Assembly: GCA_029004215.1 (NCBI GenBank)
Contig: JAQULH010000006.1
Location: 1-49,509, forward strand
Direction: 5' to 3'
Origin: Patescibacteria group bacterium
GTDB lineage: Bacteria; Patescibacteriota; Patescibacteriia; 2-12-FULL-60-25
DNA: 49,509 nucleotides
The notes under the pieces: model-generated
Told to the model about the DNA's origin: nothing
Seen by the model: the letters and a program-made list of their open reading frames with translations, nothing else
Databases searched by the model: none
Translations under genes and position numbers: made by a program
Shown here: piece by piece, positions 1 through 6,137 of the stretch
Position numbering within the stretch: the first letter of the stretch is position 1
Layout of the letters: every line of letters begins with the position of its first letter

Positions 1-491
1 AGGGCAAGGAATTCTATGCTTACAAATTGCGCTCGATGTACAAGAAGTTTTCAATCGGACCGCAATTCGCCGGCACGCAAAAAAATCTTGAGCTTGAAAA
101 ACAATTGATAAAGGAAAAGAGCATTAAGAAAGGTCCTGTTTACAAAATTGCCGATGACCCGCGCGTCATGAGGGTTGGCAAATTCCTACGCCGCTGGTCA
201 ATCGACGAATTACCCAACTTCATCAACGTTTTGTCCGGTGACATGTCACTTGTTGGCCCGCGTCCTCACCAGCCGCGTGAAGTTGATAAATACACAGATA
301 TCCAACGCCGCGTTCTGACGATCAAGCCCGGCATCACTGGCATGGCCCAAATCTCCGGCCGCAGCGATTTGATTTTTGACGAAGAAGCCCGCCTCGACAC
401 CTGGTATATTGAAAACTGGTCTCCCCTGCTCGACCTCTACATATTATTAAAGACGCCGTTTGCGGTTATACAGAAGAAAGGGGCGTACTGA
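1..491 (+). CDS. Bacterial sugar transferase, C-terminal part (5' end outside window)
   Basis: The enzyme transfers a sugar-1-phosphate from a nucleotide sugar to polyprenyl phosphate at the inner membrane, starting synthesis of an exopolysaccharide or glycan (Bac_transf family, WcaJ/WbaP type). The frame is open from base 3 and begins inside the family's F-x-x-Y-K-x-R-S-M block, so the start and any N-terminal membrane segments lie upstream. Visible blocks are the Arg/Asp region DDPRVMRVGKFLRRWSIDELP, the GDMSLVGPRP motif, and the C-terminal IKPGITGMAQISGR motif. A TTG at 27 lies within the conserved domain and is not a real start. The stop is followed by a CGAAGCTCGAAGCT-type repeat and a hairpin terminator. 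The glycosyltransferases at 15-17 kb could act in the same kind of pathway, but they are not adjacent. Confidence 0.9.
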   Translation, partial: GKEFYAYKLRSMYKKFSIGPQFAGTQKNLELEKQLIKEKSIKKGPVYKIADDPRVMRVGKFLRRWSIDELPNFINVLSGDMSLVGPRPHQPREVDKYTDIQRRVLTIKPGITGMAQISGRSDLIFDEEARLDTWYIENWSPLLDLYILLKTPFAVIQKKGAY

Positions 492-525
492 TCGAAGCTC
501 GAAGCTGGAATCTCGAATCTCGATC
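490..525. repeat. CTCGAA/CGAAGC-type palindromic repeat
   Basis: Short iterations of CGAAGCTCGAAGCT and TCTCGAATCTCGA directly follow the sugar transferase stop. The same vocabulary recurs at the 3' end of the 176-residue gene (about 2088-2120), inside tsaE (30037-30126) and inside tsaD (30690-30773). Confidence 0.55.
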
Positions 526-537
526 TAAACCCAGTAT

Positions 538-563
538 GTCATCCTCGCGAATGCGGGGATCCA
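538..563. repeat. REP-like dispersed palindrome (GTCATCC...GGGATCCAG type)
   Basis: The sequence GTCATCCTCGCGAATGCGGG followed by ATCCAG matches the common form of dispersed bacterial REP-like repeats, which translate as W-I-P-A-F-A-x-M-T on one strand. A shorter relative (GTCATCCCGACCCCTACGGC) lies at about 35673-35698. Confidence 0.5.
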
Positions 564-576
564 GAAAAATAAATCC

Positions 577-599
577 AACCGCAATGGCCGGTTTTTATT
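577..599 (+). terminator. Intrinsic terminator of the sugar transferase
   Basis: The stem AACCG/CGGTT around a short loop is followed directly by TTTTTATTT on the plus strand, about 85 bp after the stop codon. Confidence 0.5.
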
Positions 600-669
600 T
601 AATGCGGGGCCTTTCTTCCGGGCTTGACCCAATAAACTTTTCATGGTTTCCTTTTTATGGAGGCAAACA

Positions 670-1443
670 ATGGTCAAGTCACTGCTAATCGTTCTTTCAT
701 GTTTCATCATGATGGGTTGCCTATCGAAACGTGAGGAGAAAAACTCCCAACCCGATCAGACGCCAACCGGCTCTCAAATCCCGGACTATTCTAAGGGCAC
801 TCTCCCTCCCGTGGACTTGCCTGAATACAAACAGCAAAGAGAATCTGGAGAAGACGCCTACGAACTTAGCCTGCGCGGCAGCGGCCCTTGGTGGCCACGC
901 TTAGGCAACGTCTCAATTTTCCGTCAAGGTGCCATACAACGCCCGGGAGGTCGTGTCCCGGGTAGCGCAGCGCTCTTGGGCTCGGGCTTCCTATTCTCTC
1001 CCGCACTTCCCTCTCCCATTTCTCAGGACGAACAACCGGGCGGCAGCATGTCCGTCTGGCTCGCCTATGAGCACAAAAACGGACGGACTCCTTGGGCGGT
1101 TCGCTACCATTTCTTTGGTAGGCGCGATGAGGCTTTAGCTATAGCCTGGAGGATCACATCCGCACACGCGACCGAACGGCAACGCGAACAGGAAACGGTG
1201 GCTGGAAACTTTTCCGGAGCGGTATGCAATCCTCCGGATCCTGCGACTTACGAGCTCATCCGTAATGGCAAGGAACGGATCTCCATGGTCCCACTCGCGA
1301 TCAACCCGCAACGTCTATTCTGCCTTGATAGCGCATGCGATGCTCCAATGACTATGTGCCTCTACAAGATCCGCGACTTACCGGATCCCATATACTTAGA
1401 TCTCCCCTCGACTTATCCGCCGTCCAATCAAGGACGACGGTAA
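670..1443 (+). CDS. Putative lipoprotein of unknown function
   Basis: This is a 257-residue protein I do not recognise. The ATG at 670 is chosen because GGAGG ends 6 bp upstream (659-663) and because it starts a clean signal sequence: a Lys, a hydrophobic stretch LLIVLSCFIMM, then Gly-Cys. The Cys at about residue 17 fits a lipobox (M-M-G-C), so the protein is probably lipid-anchored. A charged Ser/Pro/Thr linker follows, then a globular part with paired cysteines near the C-terminus (LFCLDSACDAP, TMCLY). The GC-rich sequence and strong Shine-Dalgarno contrast with leaderless neighbours. A terminator follows 15 bp after the stop, so it is probably monocistronic. Confidence 0.65.
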   Translation: MVKSLLIVLSCFIMMGCLSKREEKNSQPDQTPTGSQIPDYSKGTLPPVDLPEYKQQRESGEDAYELSLRGSGPWWPRLGNVSIFRQGAIQRPGGRVPGSAALLGSGFLFSPALPSPISQDEQPGGSMSVWLAYEHKNGRTPWAVRYHFFGRRDEALAIAWRITSAHATERQREQETVAGNFSGAVCNPPDPATYELIRNGKERISMVPLAINPQRLFCLDSACDAPMTMCLYKIRDLPDPIYLDLPSTYPPSNQGRR

Positions 1444-1457
1444 AGCTCTCTCGAAAG

Positions 1458-1480
1458 CCGTCTCAAAGACGGATTTTTTT
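1458..1480 (+). terminator. Intrinsic terminator after the lipoprotein gene
   Basis: CCGTCT-CAA-AGACGG is followed by ATTTTTTT. It is a perfect 6-bp stem with a U-tract, 15 bp after the stop. Confidence 0.8.
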
Positions 1481-1515
1481 ATTTCTAAATAATCTGCTAT
1501 ATTCATCTAACAAAT

Positions 1516-1938
1516 ATGCCCCAACTCCAGTTATTCAAAGTTGCAATCAGTGCTTTTATTGTAAAAGATGGGAAACTGCTCATCCTTAAGCGCCGTGATG
1601 ATGAAGAATTTTTGCCTGGAGTCTGGGAAGTGCCGGGCGGTGGCGTTGATGAAGGTGAGGCTGTGCCAAATGCAGTCATCCGCGAGACCAAAGAGGAGGC
1701 CGGAATCGATATTGAGGTCAAACAACTGTTTGGCTACTTCGAATATATAGATGGTTTTGGACAAAAAACAGTTAATTTGAATTTTATCGGTGCCATGAAT
1801 AATCCTTTCCAAGAGCCGGATGTGAGTTTAGGAGAAATGGAAAAATTCGCATGGGTCGGGCTTGGTGAATTAAAGGATTATAAGTTGACTTCGGATACGA
1901 TGTTTCGTGCATGCGAGGAAGCGTTAGAGTTGAGTTAA
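1516..1938 (+). CDS. NUDIX hydrolase
   Basis: This 140-residue protein hydrolyses a nucleoside diphosphate linked to another moiety; the substrate (for example an oxidised nucleotide) cannot be told from sequence. The Nudix box is complete: G-V-D-E-G-E about residue 43, then RETKEEAGI, matching GX5EX7REUXEEXGU. Usual MutT-like length, one domain, no extension. A TATATT box ends about 13 bp before the ATG and no Shine-Dalgarno is visible, so the mRNA probably has a very short leader or none. A bidirectional terminator-like hairpin follows immediately. Confidence 0.93.
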   Translation: MPQLQLFKVAISAFIVKDGKLLILKRRDDEEFLPGVWEVPGGGVDEGEAVPNAVIRETKEEAGIDIEVKQLFGYFEYIDGFGQKTVNLNFIGAMNNPFQEPDVSLGEMEKFAWVGLGELKDYKLTSDTMFRACEEALELS

Positions 1939-1943
1939 AGCTT

Positions 1944-1990
1944 ATATAAAAAACAACCGCGTTCTCGAGTGAGTGTGCGGTTTTTGAGAT
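1944..1990. terminator. Repeat copy 1: bidirectional terminator hairpin
   Basis: The stem AACCGC...GCGGTT is flanked by an A-run on the left and a T-run on the right, so it can end transcription on both strands: the NUDIX gene (plus) and the Ro transcription unit (minus). The whole 46-bp block recurs almost identically at 6933-6978, with one substitution and one indel. Confidence 0.75.
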
Positions 1991-2002
1991 ACACAAACAA
2001 AT

Positions 2003-2046
2003 AATCCCCCGAACCAGACGATAATCGTCATCTGCTTTGGGGGAAA
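2003..2046. other. Hairpin in the gap between terminator and 176-residue gene
   Basis: TCCCCC and GGGGGA bracket a palindromic core GACGATAATCGTC. It lies in the 3' untranslated part of the minus-strand Ro unit. No coding potential is seen in 1991-2095. Confidence 0.4.
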
Positions 2047-2095
2047 ACTCACCAATTATTATGCCCGGTGAGAGAAGGGCGAGAATATCGCTTCG

Positions 2096-2626
2096 CTATC
2101 GAGCTTCGAGCTTCTCGAAGTCCTTGGTCAAGCTGGCGATGGCGGATTTGGCCCAGAACGTGCCGTACGGCTCATGCTCCAGGCGATCCTCGGGGCGGAT
2201 GTTTGCGGCGACGTAGGCTTGCAGCCGTTTTGCCCGCGCGTAGTACTCCTCTCCGTACTCCTCGCCTCTTAAGGGGTAGACGGTGAAAGGATGTACGTGC
2301 GTCTCTGGCGGGCGGAACACTGTTACCAAACTCACATATCCGCTCAGGATAGATGAGAAGGAACGATGCATCCGACCCCCTGTAGGGAGCCTCCTCTGGT
2401 AAAAGGAGTGCAGGCTGTGACCCGTGATGACACAGAGACCATGATTCCCGTCCTGTGCTACATCGCCATCCTTGACGTCGATTCGGCTCATCGCTTGCTG
2501 GTAGGTCTGGGACATGCGACGTCCATGCGCGTCTTCGCGCTTACGGAGTGCGGGGACACGCGGGTCAGGCACTCCGAATTCTTCGCGCAACGCTTTTCTG
2601 CCCTGAGCTGAGTTCAAACTCATCAT
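2096..2626 (-). CDS. Hypothetical protein, last gene of the Ro transcription unit
   Basis: This is a 176-residue protein with no family I recognise. The ATG at 2626 is chosen because GGAGG lies 6 bp upstream; the frame stays open 31 codons further upstream, but that part runs through a repeated leader hairpin. The sequence is hydrophilic, has no signal peptide or membrane segment, and ends with a Lys/Glu-rich helix-like tail. Its 5' leader contains copy (a) of an element also found before the Ro gene, so the two genes are probably co-regulated. The last codons overlap a CGAGCTTCGAG-type repeat. It might be a partner of the Ro protein, but only position supports that. Confidence 0.6.
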   Translation of the reverse strand: MMSLNSAQGRKALREEFGVPDPRVPALRKREDAHGRRMSQTYQQAMSRIDVKDGDVAQDGNHGLCVITGHSLHSFYQRRLPTGGRMHRSFSSILSGYVSLVTVFRPPETHVHPFTVYPLRGEEYGEEYYARAKRLQAYVAANIRPEDRLEHEPYGTFWAKSAIASLTKDFEKLEAR

Positions 2627-2668
2627 GGTAGCCTCCTTGGATTGTTTGGATTGAGAAAGAGATTGTCT

Positions 2669-2742
2669 CCTCTTTCGTTTCCGACAAGATGTCAGAATCG
2701 AGAGATGAGGCGCGAGCACAGTGTTTGCTGCTCGCGCCGGAA
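2669..2742 (-). promoter_or_regulatory. Two-hairpin leader element, copy (a)
   Basis: On the minus strand a perfect 10-bp stem GGCGCGAGCA/TGCTCGCGCC (2709-2738) is followed by a second hairpin containing TTCTGACA...TGTCGGAA, and then AAAGAGGAG. The second hairpin is nearly identical to copy (b) and related to copy (c). The gene's own GGAGG lies about 35 bp further on. Confidence 0.6.
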
Positions 2743-2744
2743 GA

Positions 2745-3160
2745 AGTTGTGCGATGCTCCACCTACTCCTGGTGGAGACATTCGTGCCTGCGCACGTCCC
2801 CTGCCACCGCGCTTTGCGCTATCGCGATGACGGAGGTTTGGAAGCCGCGTAAAACTTCCATTTGGCTACTGCCCCGTAGGATTGCGCGTCCTCGGGTCCA
2901 ACAGTAACCGCAATGCTTGGCCGTCGCACCGGCCAAACCCTGCACACAGTCCAGAAGGCACAGTAGCGAAGATGTGCCCTTCCGGGACCGCCTGTGTTTC
3001 CCACTTCGGCGGCTATCGTGGTCCAGGCCGCTACAAGCCTGGAAGTTGGGACGCGATGGTCACTTACGCAGTGACCATCGCCCACGAACTAGGTGACCGT
3101 GTCTCACCCGCCTAGTCATCATATCCCGATTGTTCCGGATAAAATGACTAAACGGGTGAT
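2745..3160 (-). ncRNA. Candidate structured non-coding RNA between Ro gene and 176-residue gene
   Basis: This block of about 415 bases has no convincing ORF and is filled with strong hairpins: a 15-bp helix at 3105-3158 enclosing a smaller stem, a perfect 12-bp hairpin at 3053-3081, and stems at 3023-3042, 2955-2981, 2917-2936, 2783-2796 and 2757-2777. In the 15-bp helix two positions are U-G pairs if read on the minus strand but C/A mismatches on the plus strand, which argues that the RNA is made from the minus strand, the same as the Ro gene. Bacterial Ro proteins are known to bind Y RNAs encoded nearby. I cannot match this sequence to a known Y RNA. Confidence 0.55.
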
Positions 3161-3179
3161 TTATTTTTATGGAACATGC

Positions 3180-3262
3180 CTCCTCTTTCGTTTCCGACAA
3201 GACGTCAGAATCGAGAGATGAGGCGCGAGGGACTTTGTTATCCTCGCGCGAGAGAGTTGAGG
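3180..3262 (-). promoter_or_regulatory. Two-hairpin leader element, copy (b)
   Basis: The 50-odd bases at 3180-3232 are almost identical to copy (a), including TCCTCTTTCGTTTCCGACAA on the plus strand. On the minus strand the GC stem (CTCGCGCGAG...CTCGCGCC) precedes the TTCTGACG/TGTCGGAA hairpin and AAAGAGGAGG. It leads into the structured RNA block, not an obvious gene; the only ORF after AGGAGG is nine codons long and sits too close to it. Confidence 0.6.
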
Positions 3263-3286
3263 TTGGAGGGAGAACGGCCTGACGGG

Positions 3287-3314
3287 GAGCTCGCTGATGT
3301 TATTCAGCGAGCTC
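3287..3314 (-). other. Strong stem-loop just after the Ro stop codon
   Basis: A perfect 10-bp stem GAGCTCGCTG/CAGCGAGCTC, extended by ACGGG/CCCGT, starts about 13 bases after the stop. There is no U-tract on the minus strand, so it may protect the 3' end or mark processing more than terminate. Confidence 0.5.
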
Positions 3315-3327
3315 AACCCGTGCTCGG

Positions 3328-5031
3328 TCATTCCGGCTCATGCAGGGCACGCTTCGCGGGCTCCCAACCGTTGATCAGATCAACCGCTTGGCGTCCGTCC
3401 TCTTCGAGAAGAGGCAGGATCTCAAGCGCTCGTTCAGACCATCCGGCCAGGCATGCCACGCGCCGTTCACTCGGCGGGAACTGAGCTGTCCCGTAACCAG
3501 AGAGATCCACAGAGTGCATGAACACCTGGGGATTCACTGAGCTGCGGTACTTGCGCAATTCCTCAGCCAATGACTCGTTGCGCGCATGACCCCAAAGCAT
3601 GGGATCATGGCCCGAAGCGTAGCACTGCATGTCCGAGATCAGGACGATCCGGTCGACCCGAATCTTCCTTTCCCGGAGATGGCGCACCGGCAGGTACGCG
3701 TTCGTAGAGCCACCATGCACGGCGTTCGAGAGCCGGGCCATGTTTGTGAAGATCGAATCCTTGCGGATGATCGGCACAATGACATGGTCGGTCCCAAAAG
3801 CCGAACAGATGGACTCCTCGCACAACGTATGGCTGACGGCGGCCAACAGGTTGGCTACATCCTTCATCTCCACCGTGCTTCGCTCAGAAAGCGGGTGACT
3901 CATGGATCCGGAATTGTCAGACATGATGAACGTGCGGCCCGGCAAGCGGGGCAAATTCACCAGCGACAGCTCCATGGCCGTGAGGATCGCTTCCAAGACT
4001 TCGGCGCGGCGCGGATGGTTGAGGATGGCCTGGTCCACGACAAAGCATTGCTGCCGCTTGTCGAACCTGTAGCCGGTCTCGATGACCTTGTAGGCCGAGA
4101 AGAAGCGGAATGGCATCTGCCTTGACCGTTGCACATGCTCGGGATTGCGGAACATGGACAACACGCGATCAAGCGCCTGGTCAGCGCCCTTTCGCATGAT
4201 GTTCGAGAGGTTTCGCAGCCCGGCCATGAACGGCAGGAAGCGGAGCGCGTTCCAGACTTCTGCGGTGTTGCCGAACTTGGACGTCAGCACCTCCCACGTG
4301 GCGTGGGCGCGGGCCGCAAGCTCGATGGCTTCGGGATCAAGCTGCTCCTTGCGGAGCAACTCGGCCTTAGCCGCCAGCTTGGGCAGGTGCGTTGCGTTAA
4401 TCTCCTGCTTCACCAAGTACCGGAACAGCGCCGACTGAGCGTCGCTGACCGGCTTGGGGCGGAGAATGCGCAAGGCGTCGCGCAGTTTGACAGCACCATC
4501 GCGGTCATACTTGGCGAACTGGTACTCGTCGAACTGCCCGAGCGCGTCTTGGAGACCGCGCGTGAGCGAGTTCGGCAGAGCATGTTCCTTGCCTTGGGCA
4601 TCGGCCGAGCCGATGCTGCCATGACGCAGGATCCAGTAAGCCAGCGTTTCCGCGATCTCGTCCGCGCGCCGCACAATCTGCGGCGTCCAGCGACGGACGA
4701 AAGGCTTGCAGGCCGGAATGGCCGCAGCCTCGACGAGCAGAGTGACCGGGGTCGAGCGGATGCCTACGACTTGGCGGGTGTAAGCCGCCAGGCGCAGGAC
4801 AAATTCCGGATCAACCTCAGCCGCTTGCCCGATGTCCGAGACAAGTTCGGCGTCGGCCTGGTTGGCCTCGGTGTAGAACTTGTCTTCGCGCATGAGCGAC
4901 GCAACGGCCCAAGTGTAGAGCCGAGTGCGCGGGTCAAACGCGAATGCCAGGCCGCCCTCATGGTTGGCTGTGGCATTGGGATGGGAAACGAGCTGCTGGT
5001 TGATCGAGAGCGCGACGTTGGACTTTGCCAT
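3328..5031 (-). CDS. Ro60-like TROVE/vWA RNA-binding protein
   Basis: The protein belongs to the Ro60 (TROVE) family, ring-shaped proteins that bind Y RNAs and misfolded or structured RNA; the Deinococcus member Rsr works in rRNA and stress RNA processing. The 567 residues have the family's usual two-part layout: an alpha-helical TROVE domain (about 15-355; landmarks RLYTWAVASLMREDKFY, PEFVLRLAAYTRQ, TRGLQDALGQFDEYQFAKY) and a vWA domain (about 365-560) with a complete MIDAS: DNSGSM near 372, Thr in GGSTNAYL, Asp in LISDM. The ATG at 5031 is chosen because GGAGG sits 5 bp upstream; an ATG four codons earlier would overlap it. Both flanks hold structured non-coding sequence. GC-rich compared with many neighbours. 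Confidence 0.93.
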   Translation of the reverse strand: MAKSNVALSINQQLVSHPNATANHEGGLAFAFDPRTRLYTWAVASLMREDKFYTEANQADAELVSDIGQAAEVDPEFVLRLAAYTRQVVGIRSTPVTLLVEAAAIPACKPFVRRWTPQIVRRADEIAETLAYWILRHGSIGSADAQGKEHALPNSLTRGLQDALGQFDEYQFAKYDRDGAVKLRDALRILRPKPVSDAQSALFRYLVKQEINATHLPKLAAKAELLRKEQLDPEAIELAARAHATWEVLTSKFGNTAEVWNALRFLPFMAGLRNLSNIMRKGADQALDRVLSMFRNPEHVQRSRQMPFRFFSAYKVIETGYRFDKRQQCFVVDQAILNHPRRAEVLEAILTAMELSLVNLPRLPGRTFIMSDNSGSMSHPLSERSTVEMKDVANLLAAVSHTLCEESICSAFGTDHVIVPIIRKDSIFTNMARLSNAVHGGSTNAYLPVRHLRERKIRVDRIVLISDMQCYASGHDPMLWGHARNESLAEELRKYRSSVNPQVFMHSVDLSGYGTAQFPPSERRVACLAGWSERALEILPLLEEDGRQAVDLINGWEPAKRALHEPE

Positions 5032-5045
5032 GGCTGCCTCCACGC

Positions 5046-5165
5046 TGCCCCGATTTCATCGGGGAGTAGTTTGGGTTGTAAGTTTCAATCCTCCTCTTCC
5101 ATTCCCGACTTTTGTCAGGACTGGGAGAGGCGGCGCGAGCAAGGTTGAGCCAAGCTCGCGCAAGA
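5046..5165 (-). promoter_or_regulatory. Leader element, copy (c), plus start-proximal hairpin of the Ro gene
   Basis: On the minus strand: stem GCGCGAGC/GCTCGCGC, then a hairpin closed by CCTCT/AGAGG with CCTGAC-AAAA-GTCGGG inside, then a third stem CCCCGAT/ATCGGGG directly before the GGAGG of the Ro gene. The architecture matches copies (a) and (b), though its sequence has diverged. The pyrimidine arm CCTCT can pair with the purine tract AAGAGGAGG, suggesting a switchable ribosome-site-like tract. Confidence 0.6.
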
Positions 5166-5660
5166 GAAACACCAGAGGGAAAAGGCGGATTCGGTTTCTT
5201 GTCGTGACGCCGTATCGCCACAACATCCATGAAGTCTTACGACCCCATAGATTCACTCTTTGCGACCCGGATTGATCCGGGTCCCGACAAATCCTTTTAC
5301 GGAGGACGTCGGTTTGCAGCCTTCTGATTGCGAATAGTACGAAGGAACCGGACCCTACGCCGCTCTGGTGAGATTTTGAGGTTGGGAGAAAGGCCGAATG
5401 GAGTCGTCTGAATATACAATCAGATGATTTTCTTCGAAGTAACTCCACTCTACGCTACCCAATTCCTCGTCACGCCAGACCAGAGTTGATCAAGCAGGAC
5501 GAGGAACCGAGAGGCTCCCCGCAAACCACACGAGGGCTGGTTAATCCCGTTTCACCCGGAACTATGCCGGGTGGCTTTGGATTTAATCAGCTTGCCTAGT
5601 AAGCATCTCTAGGTCGTTTGATGGTGATTGTAAGGTTCTTTTCTCCTGTTCAACCTTCAA
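5166..5660 (-). ncRNA. Structured 5' region of the Ro unit: long leader or separate small RNA(s)
   Basis: No believable ORF is present, but there are many stems: 5264-5283 (GACCCGG/CCGGGTC), 5285-5312 (CCGAC/GTCGG), 5320-5345 (CCTTC/GAAGG), 5399-5447 (TGGAGT/ACTCCA with TCTGA/TCAGA inside), 5463-5506 (TTCCTCGTC/GACGAGGAA), 5595-5613 and an imperfect hairpin of 56 bases at 5536-5591 capped by CACCCGG/CCGGGTG. The promoter-like site at 5669-5697 points into it. By position it is the best place for a Y-like RNA upstream of a bacterial Ro gene. Confidence 0.5.
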
Positions 5661-5668
5661 CGTAAAGA

Positions 5669-5697
5669 ACCCTAGCATGGCTCTAGAAATTTGTCAA
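5669..5697 (-). promoter_or_regulatory. Candidate promoter of the Ro transcription unit
   Basis: On the minus strand a perfect TTGACA (5692-5697) is followed after 17 bp by TAGGGT (5669-5674). The -35 is consensus and the -10 is weak, so other factors may be needed. Confidence 0.45.
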
Positions 5698-5855
5698 GTG
5701 TTACATGACTAAATTCATTACTATTTAACTATTTTGGCTAGTTTTACATAATTTTTTGTTTATTATTAACTTACTTTTAATAAACAAGCACCAAAATTTT
5801 AAGTATTGAAAAATCACCTTTAAAGTCACCAAAATTCATCCCGAGGTTCCGAGTA

Positions 5856-5884
5856 TTGACAAAAAGGCATTTTTCTGTTAGTTT
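5856..5884 (+). promoter_or_regulatory. Promoter of the divergent small transcription unit
   Basis: TTGACA (5856-5861), a 17-bp spacer, TAGTTT (5879-5884). It faces away from the Ro promoter across an AT-rich gap (5698-5855) that holds no gene. Confidence 0.6.
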
Positions 5885-6063
5885 ATCGCGATGGTTTGAA
5901 GAGGTGATTCGTCACCCCTCGGGCCATGCCTACCCTCACTTGCCGTTTAAAACCGACCCAACACCTCCGAAGAATAGTGGAACTAGTGGAACGACGCGAT
6001 CATCAGCATTGACTGTCCTTCGCTCGCGTATACGGTGAAAACCGTTCCACAAAGGAGGCCGCT

Positions 6064-6081
6064 ATGGGTTCCGGACGCTAA
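6064..6081 (+). CDS. Possible five-codon ORF (MGSGR)
   Basis: ATG-GGT-TCC-GGA-CGC-TAA follows AAAGGAGG (6051-6058) with ideal 5-bp spacing and is followed 8 bp later by a strong terminator. The ribosome site is among the best in the window, which is odd for so short an ORF; it may serve ribosome capture or attenuation. Confidence 0.3.
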   Translation: MGSGR

Positions 6082-6088
6082 CGGCAAG

Positions 6089-6124
6089 CCCCCGCCTACG
6101 ACCACTCGTACGGCGGGGTTTTGC
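6089..6124 (+). terminator. Strong intrinsic terminator
   Basis: CCCCGCC and GGCGGGG enclose a loop and are followed by TTTTGCGTTT on the plus strand. No T-tract exists on the minus strand, so it serves the plus-strand unit and not the TrmB gene. Confidence 0.8.
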
Positions 6125-6137
6125 GTTTATAGGCCTT

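Larger units (their letters stand above)
5891..6124 (+). ncRNA. Candidate small RNA or attenuator-type transcript
   Basis: Promoter and terminator bracket about 234 bases with no normal gene. The RNA would start with a UUCG-capped hairpin (5901-5920, GAGGTGA/TCACCCCTC). GTGGAACG near 5982 can pair with CGTTCCAC near 6043, competing with a local ACGGT/ACCGT hairpin, so alternative folds are possible. A very strong Shine-Dalgarno and a five-codon ORF come just before the terminator. It could be a regulatory RNA, a decoy leader, or a Ro-bound RNA divergent from the Ro gene. Confidence 0.5.

Noticed and set aside
2819-3085. Minus-strand ORF of 88 codons in the hairpin-rich block
   Set aside because: No ribosome site, unusual Trp/Arg/Cys-rich composition, and it spans many stems.
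2745-3160. tRNA-like module of YrlA type in the structured block
   Set aside because: I looked for a T-arm (GGTTCGAATCC type) and a D-arm and found none convincing, so I do not name a Y RNA class.
3586-4125. Plus-strand ORF of 179 codons inside the Ro gene
   Set aside because: Antisense shadow with Arg/His-rich composition and no family likeness.
4129-5148. Long plus-strand ORF (339 codons) antisense to the Ro gene
   Set aside because: It is a GC-driven shadow of the Ro frame. The minus-strand translation has a complete TROVE and MIDAS, while this one has no motif or ribosome site.
5056-5448. Minus-strand ORF of 130 codons upstream of the Ro gene
   Set aside because: It crosses several strong hairpins and leader element (c), is Arg/Ser/Leu-rich and has no ribosome site; structure explains the region better.
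5856-6038. Plus-strand ORF starting TTG at 5856
   Set aside because: Its start codon is the TTGACA -35 box of a promoter.
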